Origin: Saccharomyces mikatae IFO 1815
Taxonomy: Eukaryota > Ascomycota > Saccharomycetes > Saccharomycetales > Saccharomycetaceae
Length of the DNA stretch: 64,000 nt
Assembly: GCF_947241705.1 (NCBI RefSeq)
Contig: NC_079266.1
Coordinates: forward strand, 186,001 to 250,000
Reading direction: 5' to 3'
The first letter of the stretch is position 1. Each line of letters starts with the position of its first letter. The notes beneath the pieces were generated by a model that saw only the letters and a list, made by a program, of their open reading frames with translations, did no database searches and was not told where the DNA came from. The position numbers were made by a program, and so were the translations under genes. Positions 10,736-23,985 of the stretch are shown here, piece by piece.

Positions 10736-11476
10736 TTAGTTTTTCAACTTACCAAATTTATCATGCCACTTAGCGGCGACAACATCAAACTCGTCGTCCA
10801 AGACACTCAACTTACCATCTAAAATGGAGTGCCACGCAGCTGATAAGGTCTGAAATTCCTCTTCAGAATTGACAGGAAGGATTTCTTGTAAGAAGATATT
10901 ATCTGTTTCTCCAGTATTTGTACCGTCCTCATCAGCACATTTGATGGCAAACTGAACAACTTCTAAATCTAGTAAGTTGCTGCCTATGCGCAAGGACTCA
11001 ATCATCCATTGAGAAAACTTCACGAAATGATTGTAACTATCATCAATAGCTAGTATGGATTCTGCTGTTAATGTTAGATCCTCATTCAAAGTCTTGGATA
11101 GAATTTCTTTTTGTAATGATTGCGTTAAATAATAGTTCAGCAAGTCGAATGTTTCGACACATTTGACAAACATTGAAGCTACTGGTAAAATCACCCTGTC
11201 AAGCGGATCTGCATTCGGATCTAATTCGCCTTTACTTTCATTAATAAAGTCAGATGCATTATAGTTCAATACGCAATCATTGTAAAATCTCAATTTCTTA
11301 ACAAATTTAATCAAAGTAGTTCTCTCGAATCGTAGAGTGGCTACTCTTCGCAAATGACTGATGAACTTATTCAGGACATGGATATAAGATGAAAGATACC
11401 GGGAGAGTAAGGCTAATATTTGTTCAACTAATTCACAGATTCCAGAAGTAACCTTTATACCTTTATCTGTACTCAT
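10736..11476 (-). CDS. SHE2: mRNA-binding protein She2
   Basis: She2 is an all-helical RNA-binding protein that recognises localisation elements in ASH1 and other mRNAs. Through She3 it links them to myosin Myo4 for transport to the bud. From the ATG at 11476 the protein has 246 residues, as in S. cerevisiae YKL130C. A longer frame begins only at a TTG. The conserved basic helical stretch FISHLRRVATLRFERTTLIK (about residues 36-55) corresponds to the RNA-binding surface. The C-terminal half is nearly unchanged (for example HFVKFSQWMIESLRIG). Confidence 0.96.
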   Translation of the reverse strand: MSTDKGIKVTSGICELVEQILALLSRYLSSYIHVLNKFISHLRRVATLRFERTTLIKFVKKLRFYNDCVLNYNASDFINESKGELDPNADPLDRVILPVASMFVKCVETFDLLNYYLTQSLQKEILSKTLNEDLTLTAESILAIDDSYNHFVKFSQWMIESLRIGSNLLDLEVVQFAIKCADEDGTNTGETDNIFLQEILPVNSEEEFQTLSAAWHSILDGKLSVLDDEFDVVAAKWHDKFGKLKN

Positions 11477-11800
11477 TTTAAAGCGCTTATTATTATACAA
11501 AAAAGAAATTAATAAGGTTTACTATTCTCCTTCTCCTTCTAAGAAAGAATATCTTTAGAAAGGGGAAAGATATTACTTCAAAATCTCGAAGACTTGTTTG
11601 TTATGAACGATGTCTAACTTAAAATGTCAATTTTTCAAACCGGAAGATATAGACAAGAAATGAAAAACAAAGAGAAGAGAGTCTCTGACCTTCGGCAAAG
11701 GTTTGTACAGAGATAAACATAAGGTACATTAATATGTTTAGAGGTACACATAAACAATTATTCTATAAGATTTAAGGTAGACCCTATATATTGATATAAA
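11477..11800. other. Intergenic: SHE2 promoter and MYO3 3' flank
   Basis: Non-coding AT-rich DNA with a pyrimidine tract (CTCCTTCTCCTTCT) near 11526. I see nothing else that can be supported. Confidence 0.5.
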
Positions 11801-16344
<4,544 letters not shown>

Positions 16345-17232
16345 TCAAAGCCTGTCTTGACTGATAGTGTTGACTGGCACTTCTACGATGACACCGACAA
16401 CTTTACCTGTCTCCAAGTTGTAAACTGGAGGATGCTGTAAGTTTCTTAAAACGCTTTGAATGACACCTGAATGACAAGTGAGGGAGATGAATTTTTCTTC
16501 GCGTGAAAGTTGGCTGAAAAGGTCGGATAGCCCATCCTGTGTACGTTTGTCTAATTCTGCACACGTCTCTCGGTGGTCCACTAACCACAATTCATCTTCT
16601 TCCGGATAGTCTGGCATGTATTGCCAGCGTACAGTGTGGCCTGATTTTGTGCGGAAATTTTGATATTCGTTTACTGTCATTGAGTGGGATACTCTTTTAT
16701 CACATGTGTGGGATCCCAAGGTTTCTCTAAGGCTTTCTATAATGCGTGTAGAAACTTCACTTCCAAATGATTCTTTTGGCACCTCAGCCAATACTGGTGT
16801 CCAGGATTCAATGAATGTTTCAAGACACCTTCTCATTGGAGAACTGAAGAAAACATGGGGTAGCATACCTAGCTGCTTTATCATCGGTAGCAGGACATTT
16901 GAACCTGTTCTTCTGACTTGATCTTTTCCTAGAGGTGTCAATCTAGAGTCAAGCCATTCTCCATGTTCATCACCTGAAAGCAATGACCAATATGCATCCC
17001 ATTCCTCCATCCCGTACCTTAGTATAGCAGCATTGTGATATCCCTGACCATGCCTAGCTAAAATCAACAGCTTGTAATGACAACTTCTAGTATCTTTGGG
17101 AATAGCATCGTATAATTCCTTCCAATTTTTATGGTTGATCAATTGTAAATGATCATTCTTCGTGGAGTCTAATCCTTGGAAAGCTTCATTTGGATATGCA
17201 GAAAAATATCCTGGGACTGCTCTTAGTGACAT
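16345..17232 (-). CDS. PMU1: Phosphomutase homologue Pmu1
   Basis: This is a histidine phosphatase (phosphoglycerate mutase) superfamily protein and orthologue of YKL128C. The catalytic loop is LARHGQG (R60, H61, G62), and the second conserved histidine is in LTCHSGVIQSV near the C-terminus. The start at 17232 gives 295 residues, the S. cerevisiae length. An in-frame ATG at 17295 would add 21 residues, but that stretch has no counterpart I know of. PMU1 was found as a suppressor in trehalose-related mutants, and its natural substrate is not certain. Confidence 0.92.
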   Translation of the reverse strand: MSLRAVPGYFSAYPNEAFQGLDSTKNDHLQLINHKNWKELYDAIPKDTRSCHYKLLILARHGQGYHNAAILRYGMEEWDAYWSLLSGDEHGEWLDSRLTPLGKDQVRRTGSNVLLPMIKQLGMLPHVFFSSPMRRCLETFIESWTPVLAEVPKESFGSEVSTRIIESLRETLGSHTCDKRVSHSMTVNEYQNFRTKSGHTVRWQYMPDYPEEDELWLVDHRETCAELDKRTQDGLSDLFSQLSREEKFISLTCHSGVIQSVLRNLQHPPVYNLETGKVVGVIVEVPVNTISQDRL

Positions 17233-17840
17233 AATTGGAAATATGTTGATATGTTCGAGGTAATGAAGTCTTGAAAATATGTCGTAATATAACATGGAAA
17301 TCTCTCGACGTTTCTTTTTTTCTGCAAATGGTATTTTTTATTTTTCTTTTTTCCACTATTAACGCCCGGAAATGAGCTGAACTTGCATTTGCCTGCTGCA
17401 TTTGTAGTCGAATCTGCTAAATGTCATGACTAAATTCAGAGGATATGGAACCATATAGCGGAAGTTCATATTCAATATATGACCCTCCTTTCTTTTCTGT
17501 GAGTACAAAACTTTTTCAGACCCCCCTGGAGCTTCTCGTTGGCTGGGTTTGTTTTCATAAATGACACACGCTCCTGTGAGTGCAAAGAATGAGTGTTAAT
17601 CAATTGCCTCTTTAACGGTTTAGTAGTATATTCTTTGTCGGTGAAATATCATCAGGAATAGAGAAGATGATATAAATCGTTTTCAAATTAACACAAGCTA
17701 TTGCACAAGCACTAAACGTCGGATGTAGACTGCTTGTCGAATTATTTAAACGTTTTAGGTAGTCCATTTGATGAAGCAGAGTATTTCCAAATGGACTCAT
17801 TTTTCCTTTGTCAAAAAATGAAGTTTTTTTACTTCAGTTC
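17233..17840. other. Intergenic: PMU1 upstream region
   Basis: Non-coding DNA upstream of PMU1, up to the reverse-strand delta relic. A CCCCCCTGG stretch near 17521 resembles a stress-response (CCCCT) element. No gene is supported. Confidence 0.45.
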
Positions 17841-18558
17841 TGAGAAACAGGTAAATTTTGAGATAATTATTGGGATTTCATTTTGATTAAGGTGATATCA
17901 TTATGAATACAAAATATACTAAAGGTTTTCCTTGAGGATATAGAAATCCATAAAAAGGAGTCACTAATTCTACACAATAACCCGTTTATTTATTTGTTGA
18001 TAATTAGTAGTTTAGTAAGTTGTAATAATTAAGAATAGTCGTTCCTTCTTAATCTATATAAGAGAGGTATATAAAACACACGCTGATTGGTTATATTAAA
18101 CCAAAAGGTTCAGGCATAAATCAGAGTGTTGATGATAAGAATTTAGTGATAACTCATCTTCTTATATACTAAGTTCTGGACAATTAATAGATCTTTATCT
18201 TATTAGTGCAGGAAATTCTATAATTAGAATTTCCCTACTCCATTTAAATTGGTATCACCATAAGAATGTTAGTATTAATTTACTCAACATCATTAGTATC
18301 ATGTTAAAGAATGTTCGTCATCAACTACAACAATTTATATGAATAAATGTATAGTGGTAATCACTTATTCCAACATTATTCCCTTTTTTTATCCGTGTGC
18401 ATTCGTTATCCTATTAGATTGGGAATCCTTGCGTTTCAGCTTCTACTAAAATCAATGCTTATTTCTCAATCCTTATGTCATCTTATAACACCATATATGA
18501 ACATATACTATCGAGATGAATACTGCTTGATAAACAGTTGTCGGTTCTTATTCCGACA
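17841..18558 (-). mobile_element. Degenerate solo delta LTR (Ty1/Ty2 class), split by a second LTR
   Basis: Read on the reverse strand, this matches the Ty1/Ty2 delta LTR. The delta 3' end (TGAGAA on the plus strand) lies at 17841. Recognisable internal blocks include GAGGATATAG near 17934 and AATCCTTGCGTTTCAGCTTC near 18424. The delta 5' end lies at 18558. Without the insert and one target copy it is about 332 bp, the normal delta length. Flanks AGTTC (17836-17840) and AGTTT (18559-18563) look like a decayed 5-bp target duplication. It lies 91 bp upstream of tRNA-Lys, the typical Ty1 target zone. It is old and has no internal Ty genes. Confidence 0.87.
17995..18375 (-). mobile_element. Solo LTR inserted in the delta; Ty4/Tsu4 (tau)-like
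   Basis: A 381-bp element begins TGTTG and ends CAACA, and it is flanked on both sides by the exact 5-bp duplication TTATT (17990-17994 and 18376-18380). Removing it together with one TTATT restores a normal-length delta. I placed it on the minus strand because that end reads TGTTGGAATAAG, like Ty1/Ty2/Ty4 LTR starts. The sequence is not delta or Ty3 sigma; its length is close to the Ty4 tau LTR (about 371 bp). The family is therefore inferred. The perfect duplication makes it younger than its host delta. Confidence 0.78.
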
Positions 18559-18649
18559 AGTTTCATATACATTTCAATTTGGTGCTGGATATGTCTGTCC
18601 TACTGTTTCATATCTTAATCTTATAGTAGCCTTTTCCTCAAATAAAAAG

Positions 18650-18722
18650 GCCTTGTTGGCGCAATCGGTAGCGCGTATGACTCTTAATCATAAGGTTAGG
18701 GGTTCGAGCCCCCTACAGGGCT
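18650..18722 (+). tRNA. tK(CUU): tRNA-Lys(CUU)
   Basis: This 73-nt cloverleaf has acceptor arms GCCTTGT and ACAGGGC (one G-U pair), anticodon arm TATGA/TCATA around loop CTCTTAA (anticodon CTT, reading AAG lysine codons), and T-arm GGTTCGAGCC. The internal A box (TGGCGCAATCGG) and B box (GGTTCGAGCCC) are intact. A T-run directly downstream (from 18725) is a Pol III terminator. There is no intron. S. cerevisiae has the same tRNA between PMU1 and PGM1. Confidence 0.97.
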
Positions 18723-19273
18723 AATTTTTTTTCTTTTTCCATTTTAACACATACCCCATATAAAAAAAGATAACGTAGATATTGAGAATAGGTGATAACA
18801 AAGGAAGAACTTACGAGTAGTAAATAAAATCCAATTTTTAAGGTACGTCTGTTCAACGTTTCTAGCAAAAAATATAGCTAGCAGTTTGTTTATACGAACC
18901 GACATTGGATCACAACTTTGTGTCTTGTGCATATCCCATGAAAGCAAGGTATAAGCCGTTTATTTGATATACTAAAAGAAGATGAAACTATGAGAAAAGT
19001 CCTGGTAATCGTCAGCTCGTCTTAGAAAAATGAAGGTATTTACTACTTACTTTTCTACATGTTGTGCGTGCAAAAGTGGAAGAATGCTCTGGCGCTGACA
19101 TTCTCTAGCTATTTTAGGACCTTTTTTTCGTTTTAAATTTCGCGTTTTATATTGCCCGATGCAAAAAGGAAAAGGGCACATCTCATCAATATTGGTCTAC
19201 GTATAAACATACTATTACGTCCGCTTCTAATTGAATCTTGCAAAAGTATCTGGCTAACTCAATTCGATAGTAA
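18723..19273. other. Intergenic: PGM1 promoter
   Basis: This begins with the tRNA T-run terminator and then AT-rich DNA up to the PGM1 start. No further gene is supported. Confidence 0.5.
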
Positions 19274-20986
19274 ATGCCATTTTCAATTGTATCTGTACCA
19301 ACAGTTCCATATAAGGATCAGAAACCGGGTACTTCCGGTTTACGTAAGAAGACCAGGGTTTTCATGGATGAACTTCACTACACAGAAAACTTTATCCAAG
19401 CAACGATAGAATCAATTCCTAATGGTCCAGGAGGGGTTACTTTAGTAGTTGGTGGAGACGGTCGTTTCTACAATGATGTTATTATGAACAAGATTGCCGC
19501 TGTTGGTGCTGCTAACGGCGTTAGAAAGTTAGTTATTGGTCAGGGCGGTTTACTTTCAACGCCAGCTGCTTCTCATGTCATCAGAACATATGAAGACAAG
19601 TGTAGCGGTGGTGGTATTATTTTAACCGCATCGCACAATCCAGGCGGACCGGAAAATGATTTGGGTATTAAGTACAATTTGCCTAATGGTGGACCGGCTC
19701 CAGAGAGTGTTACTAACGCTATCTGGGAAGCGTCTAAAAAGCTAACTCATTATAAGATCATTAAGGACTTCCCTGAGTTGAATTTGAATAAACTTGGCAA
19801 AAATCAAAGGTACGGGCCATTATTAGTGGATATCATTGAACCAGCAAAGGCATATGTTCAACTTTTGAAGGAGATTTTTGATTTTGATTTAATTAGAGGC
19901 TTCTTGAAGGAACAGCGTAGAGTCAAGGGATGGAAGTTGTTGTTTGATTCTTTAAACGGTATTACAGGACCATATGGTAAGGCCTTATTTGTTGACGAAT
20001 TCGGCTTACCAGCCGAAGAAGTGCTCCAAAACTGGCACCCTCTACCCGATTTTGGCGGTTTACATCCCGACCCTAATCTAACCTATGCTCATACTCTTGT
20101 TGACAGAGTTGACCGCGAAAAGATTGAATTTGGAGCAGCCTCCGATGGTGATGGTGACAGGAATATGATCTATGGTTATGGCCCTGCTTTTGTTTCACCT
20201 GGTGATTCTGTTGCTATTATTGCCCAATATGCGCCAGATATTCCTTACTTCGTCAAACATGGTATTTACGGATTAGCGCGCTCATTTCCTACATCTTCGG
20301 CCATTGATCGTGTTGCAGCAAAGAACGGGCTGAAGTGCTATGAAGTACCAACTGGTTGGAAATTTTTTTGTGCCTTATTTGATGCTAAAAAATTGTCAAT
20401 TTGTGGTGAAGAATCCTTTGGTACAGGTTCCAACCATATCAGGGAGAAGGATGGGCTATGGGCTATTATTGCATGGCTAAATATTTTGGCCATTTATAAT
20501 AAACGTAACCCTGGAAAGGAGGCTTCGATTAAAACAATCCAAGACGAATTTTGGAACGAGTATGGCCGTACTTTCTTCACGAGATATGATTACGAGCATA
20601 TCGAATGCGAACAAGCAGAGAAAGTTGTAGCGCTTTTGGATAAATTTGTGACAGAGCCAAATGTTGTTGGCTCTCAGTTCCCAGGTGATAAGTCTTTAAC
20701 AGTCACCGATTGTGGTGATTTTTCGTATACAGACTTAGACGGTTCCATCTCCGAAAGGCAAGGCCTATTCGTAAAGTTATCAGACGGGGCTAAGTTTGTT
20801 CTCAGACTATCTGGTACAGGTAGTTCTGGTGCAACGATAAGACTATACATAGAAAAGTATTCTGATAATAAGGAGGATTATGACAAGACCGCTGATACCT
20901 TCTTGAAACCAGTCATTAATTCGGTTGTGAAATTTTTAGAATTCAACGACATTCTAGGAACTGAAAAGCCAACAGTTCGTACATAG
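19274..20986 (+). CDS. PGM1: Phosphoglucomutase, minor isoform
   Basis: Phosphoglucomutase interconverts glucose-1-phosphate and glucose-6-phosphate, feeding glycogen, trehalose, UDP-glucose and galactose use. The 570-residue protein has the phosphoserine loop TASHNPGG (S120), the metal loop DGDGDR near 294-299, the sugar-recognition segment CGEESFGTGS, and the phosphate-binding RLSGTGSSGATIR near the C-terminus. Length and position match YKL127W. The paralogue PGM2 is the major isoform in S. cerevisiae. Confidence 0.97.
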   Translation: MPFSIVSVPTVPYKDQKPGTSGLRKKTRVFMDELHYTENFIQATIESIPNGPGGVTLVVGGDGRFYNDVIMNKIAAVGAANGVRKLVIGQGGLLSTPAASHVIRTYEDKCSGGGIILTASHNPGGPENDLGIKYNLPNGGPAPESVTNAIWEASKKLTHYKIIKDFPELNLNKLGKNQRYGPLLVDIIEPAKAYVQLLKEIFDFDLIRGFLKEQRRVKGWKLLFDSLNGITGPYGKALFVDEFGLPAEEVLQNWHPLPDFGGLHPDPNLTYAHTLVDRVDREKIEFGAASDGDGDRNMIYGYGPAFVSPGDSVAIIAQYAPDIPYFVKHGIYGLARSFPTSSAIDRVAAKNGLKCYEVPTGWKFFCALFDAKKLSICGEESFGTGSNHIREKDGLWAIIAWLNILAIYNKRNPGKEASIKTIQDEFWNEYGRTFFTRYDYEHIECEQAEKVVALLDKFVTEPNVVGSQFPGDKSLTVTDCGDFSYTDLDGSISERQGLFVKLSDGAKFVLRLSGTGSSGATIRLYIEKYSDNKEDYDKTADTFLKPVINSVVKFLEFNDILGTEKPTVRT

Positions 20987-21450
20987 AAATGCAAGCCTTG
21001 ACAACCCATAATTTATGATGGTAGATGAGAACATCATAAATCTTATATACGTAGAATGTAAGATTAGTATATCGATGATTGCTTGTTGAGTTATTAACTG
21101 ACTTAATGATGCACTTCGAAGTAATTGTTTTTTCGTTACTCGCGACTTTCGTCTCAGGAAAAGCCGCGCTACAAGAAAAGAAGATCAAGATATGCCCCTA
21201 TTGGAAGGCTTAGAAAATTCTTATCCCGAACGAACCAGCGATAGCTAACAGTATCTCCACTTCGACAACAGTTGAAATTTTCTTTTCTTTGTTCTTGAGT
21301 TTTTTAGATTTGGTTTGTTTGTGTTTGGTTAAATTATCAAAGCCTTTATTCTTTTTGATATATTATTGCACAATTCCTTAGTTTACAGCAGGTACTCGAC
21401 CATCACAGAGTTATTATTATACTTATCAAGGACTAATACAGTTTTTAAAG
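20987..21450. other. Intergenic: PGM1 3' flank and YPK1 promoter
   Basis: Non-coding and AT-rich, with a T-rich stretch near 21270-21360 typical of a yeast promoter. No gene is supported. Confidence 0.5.
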
Positions 21451-23493
21451 ATGTATTCCTGGAAGTCAAAATTTAAGTTTGGAAAGTCAAAAGAAGAAAA
21501 AGAGACTAAGCATAGTGGGTTTTTCCACTCTTCTAAAAAAGAAGAACAACAGAGTAATCATGCAACTGTTGGTGAGCAGGATATTTCAGTTACGCGTTCA
21601 TCTTTAGACAGAAAGGGCACGATAAATCCTTCGAATTCATCAGTTGTTCCGGTTCGTGTTTCATGCGATGCATCCTCATCGACCTCTACTGTACGAGATT
21701 CGAACGGTGGAAACACAGAAAACACCAATACGTCTCAGAATATAGATGAAACAGCAAATATTGGGTCTACAGGAACACCTAACAATGCCACTTCAAGTTC
21801 AGGAATGATGACTATTAAGGTATATAATGGTGATGACTTTATTTTACCTTTTCCTATCACTTCGAGTGAGCAAATACTGAATAAGTTATTGGCGTCCGGT
21901 GTTCCACCGCCACATAAGGAAATAACTCAAGAAGTAGATGCTCTAATCGCCCAACTATCTCGCGTTCAGCTAAAGAATCAGGGTCCCGCAGATGAGGATC
22001 TAATTTCTAGTGAGTCAGCAGCAAAGTTCATTCCATCTACTATCATGTTACCAGGGTCTACGACTTTAAATCCTTTACTTTATTTCACTATTGAATTTGA
22101 TAACACAGTTGCCACTATTGAAGCAGAATATGGCACAATCGCTAAACCTGGCTTCAATAAGATATCCACATTTGATGTCACCAGAAAATTGCCATATTTA
22201 AAGATTGATGTATTTGCAAGAATTCCGTCAATTCTTTTGCCATCGAAGTCATGGCAACAGGAAATGGGTTTACAAGACGAGAAACTTCAGACCATCTTTG
22301 ATAAAATTAACTCCAATCAAGATATACATTTAGATTCTTTCCATTTACCCATTAACTTGAGTTTTGACTCTGCAGCCAACATTAGATTATATAACCACCA
22401 TTGGATTACTCTAGATAATGGTTTAGGTAAGATCAATATTAGTATTGACTACAAGCCCTCAAGGAATAAACCCTTATCCATCGATGATTTCGACCTTTTG
22501 AAGGTTATCGGTAAGGGTTCATTTGGCAAAGTTATGCAGGTCAGAAAGAAAGATACACAAAAAATTTACGCTTTGAAAGCAATTAGGAAATCATACATTG
22601 TGTCTAAATCAGAAGTTACGCATACGTTGGCGGAAAGAACGGTTTTAGCACGCGTTGATTGCCCATTTATTGTGCCTTTGAAATTTTCTTTTCAATCACC
22701 AGAAAAGTTATACTTTGTTTTAGCTTTCATCAACGGTGGTGAGTTATTTTATCATTTACAAAAGGAAGGGAGGTTTGATTTATCACGTGCTAGGTTTTAT
22801 ACGGCAGAGTTATTGTGTGCACTAGACAACTTGCACAAACTAGATGTCATCTATCGTGATTTGAAACCAGAGAATATCTTACTGGATTATCAAGGCCACA
22901 TTGCTCTTTGTGATTTTGGACTGTGTAAATTAAATATGAAGGACGATGATAAGACGGACACCTTTTGTGGCACCCCAGAATATTTAGCACCCGAACTATT
23001 ATTAGGTTTGGGCTATACAAAGGCAGTAGATTGGTGGACTTTAGGGGTCTTATTATATGAAATGTTGACAGGGCTTCCTCCTTATTATGATGAAGATGTT
23101 CCAAAGATGTACAAGAAGATTTTGCAGGAGCCGCTAGTTTTTCCAGACGGATTTGATAGAGATGCAAAGGATTTACTGATCGGCTTATTAAGTCGTGATC
23201 CAACAAGAAGATTAGGCTACAACGGTGCTGACGAGATTCGTAATCACCCTTTTTTCAGCCAATTATCCTGGAAGCGTTTGATGATGAAGGGTTATATTCC
23301 GCCATACAAACCGGCTGTCAGTAATTCTATGGATACTAGTAATTTTGACGAGGAATTTACTAGGGAAAAGCCAATCGATAGTGTGGTAGATGAATATTTA
23401 AGCGAAAGTGTTCAAAAGCAATTTGGTGGCTGGACATACGTTGGAAATGAACAACTGGGTAGCTCGATGGTGCAAGGCAGAAGCATTCGATAG
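21451..23493 (+). CDS. YPK1: AGC protein kinase Ypk1
   Basis: Ypk1 is the SGK-like kinase downstream of TORC2 and Pkh1/2 that controls sphingolipid synthesis, plasma-membrane stress responses and endocytosis. The 680-residue protein has a Ser/Thr-rich N-terminus and a kinase domain from about residue 347, with loop GKGSFGKV, catalytic YRDLKPEN and CDFGLC. The activation loop is DTFCGTPEY, with the Pkh-site Thr near 504. The C-terminal tail carries the hydrophobic motif FGGWTYVG with T662, the TORC2 site in S. cerevisiae. Length equals YKL126W, so all regulatory sites appear kept. Confidence 0.97.
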   Translation: MYSWKSKFKFGKSKEEKETKHSGFFHSSKKEEQQSNHATVGEQDISVTRSSLDRKGTINPSNSSVVPVRVSCDASSSTSTVRDSNGGNTENTNTSQNIDETANIGSTGTPNNATSSSGMMTIKVYNGDDFILPFPITSSEQILNKLLASGVPPPHKEITQEVDALIAQLSRVQLKNQGPADEDLISSESAAKFIPSTIMLPGSTTLNPLLYFTIEFDNTVATIEAEYGTIAKPGFNKISTFDVTRKLPYLKIDVFARIPSILLPSKSWQQEMGLQDEKLQTIFDKINSNQDIHLDSFHLPINLSFDSAANIRLYNHHWITLDNGLGKINISIDYKPSRNKPLSIDDFDLLKVIGKGSFGKVMQVRKKDTQKIYALKAIRKSYIVSKSEVTHTLAERTVLARVDCPFIVPLKFSFQSPEKLYFVLAFINGGELFYHLQKEGRFDLSRARFYTAELLCALDNLHKLDVIYRDLKPENILLDYQGHIALCDFGLCKLNMKDDDKTDTFCGTPEYLAPELLLGLGYTKAVDWWTLGVLLYEMLTGLPPYYDEDVPKMYKKILQEPLVFPDGFDRDAKDLLIGLLSRDPTRRLGYNGADEIRNHPFFSQLSWKRLMMKGYIPPYKPAVSNSMDTSNFDEEFTREKPIDSVVDEYLSESVQKQFGGWTYVGNEQLGSSMVQGRSIR

Positions 23494-23985
23494 AATTGGT
23501 GAATTCGTTCTCAATTAGTTCACTCCTGAAATGCTCTTTAGATAAGAAAAAGTTCGGTCTTTCTTTATTTACCTATTTGCGTTAAAGCAAAAGTAGTACA
23601 TATGGTGTAATATATGTTATAGTGTCTGTATTTTGAACGCGGCCCATACTTTTCACATGTGTGGCTTGTTCCTCATAGTCATTGCTTATTGTCTCAGCTT
23701 ATTATGATTAGATAAAGGTTTTCCCCCTTACCCTTCCGGAATCTGGGTCGATGAGACGGCGGAAAGTTAAAAAAAAAAAGGTGTTGAAAATTTTCTCCTT
23801 GTATAAAAGACTTTTTGATGAGCATCTGTCGTTTGGAGTTGTCTTTCTTTTAAATATAAGGTTCTCTTAATTAGTGTCCAATTCAAGGTAATAAAAGTTT
23901 CGATCTTTAAAATTCTTACCTTAATAACCGACAAAACATTTTTTGATAAAGATATACAATTTTGTGCCAAACGACAGTTGAAAAG
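23494..23985. other. Intergenic: YPK1 3' flank and RRN3 promoter
   Basis: Non-coding DNA with a ribosome-biogenesis-type motif pair, listed separately, about 190-240 bp upstream of RRN3. No other gene is supported. Confidence 0.55.
23748..23795 (+). promoter_or_regulatory. PAC-like and RRPE-like motifs of the RRN3 promoter
   Basis: TCGATGAG at 23748-23755 differs by one base from the PAC core GCGATGAG. GAAAATTTTC at 23786-23795 contains the RRPE core AAAATTTT. This pair marks ribosome-biogenesis genes in yeast, bound by Dot6/Tod6 and Stb3. RRN3 is a Pol I factor, so the context fits. Binding is inferred. Confidence 0.5.
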
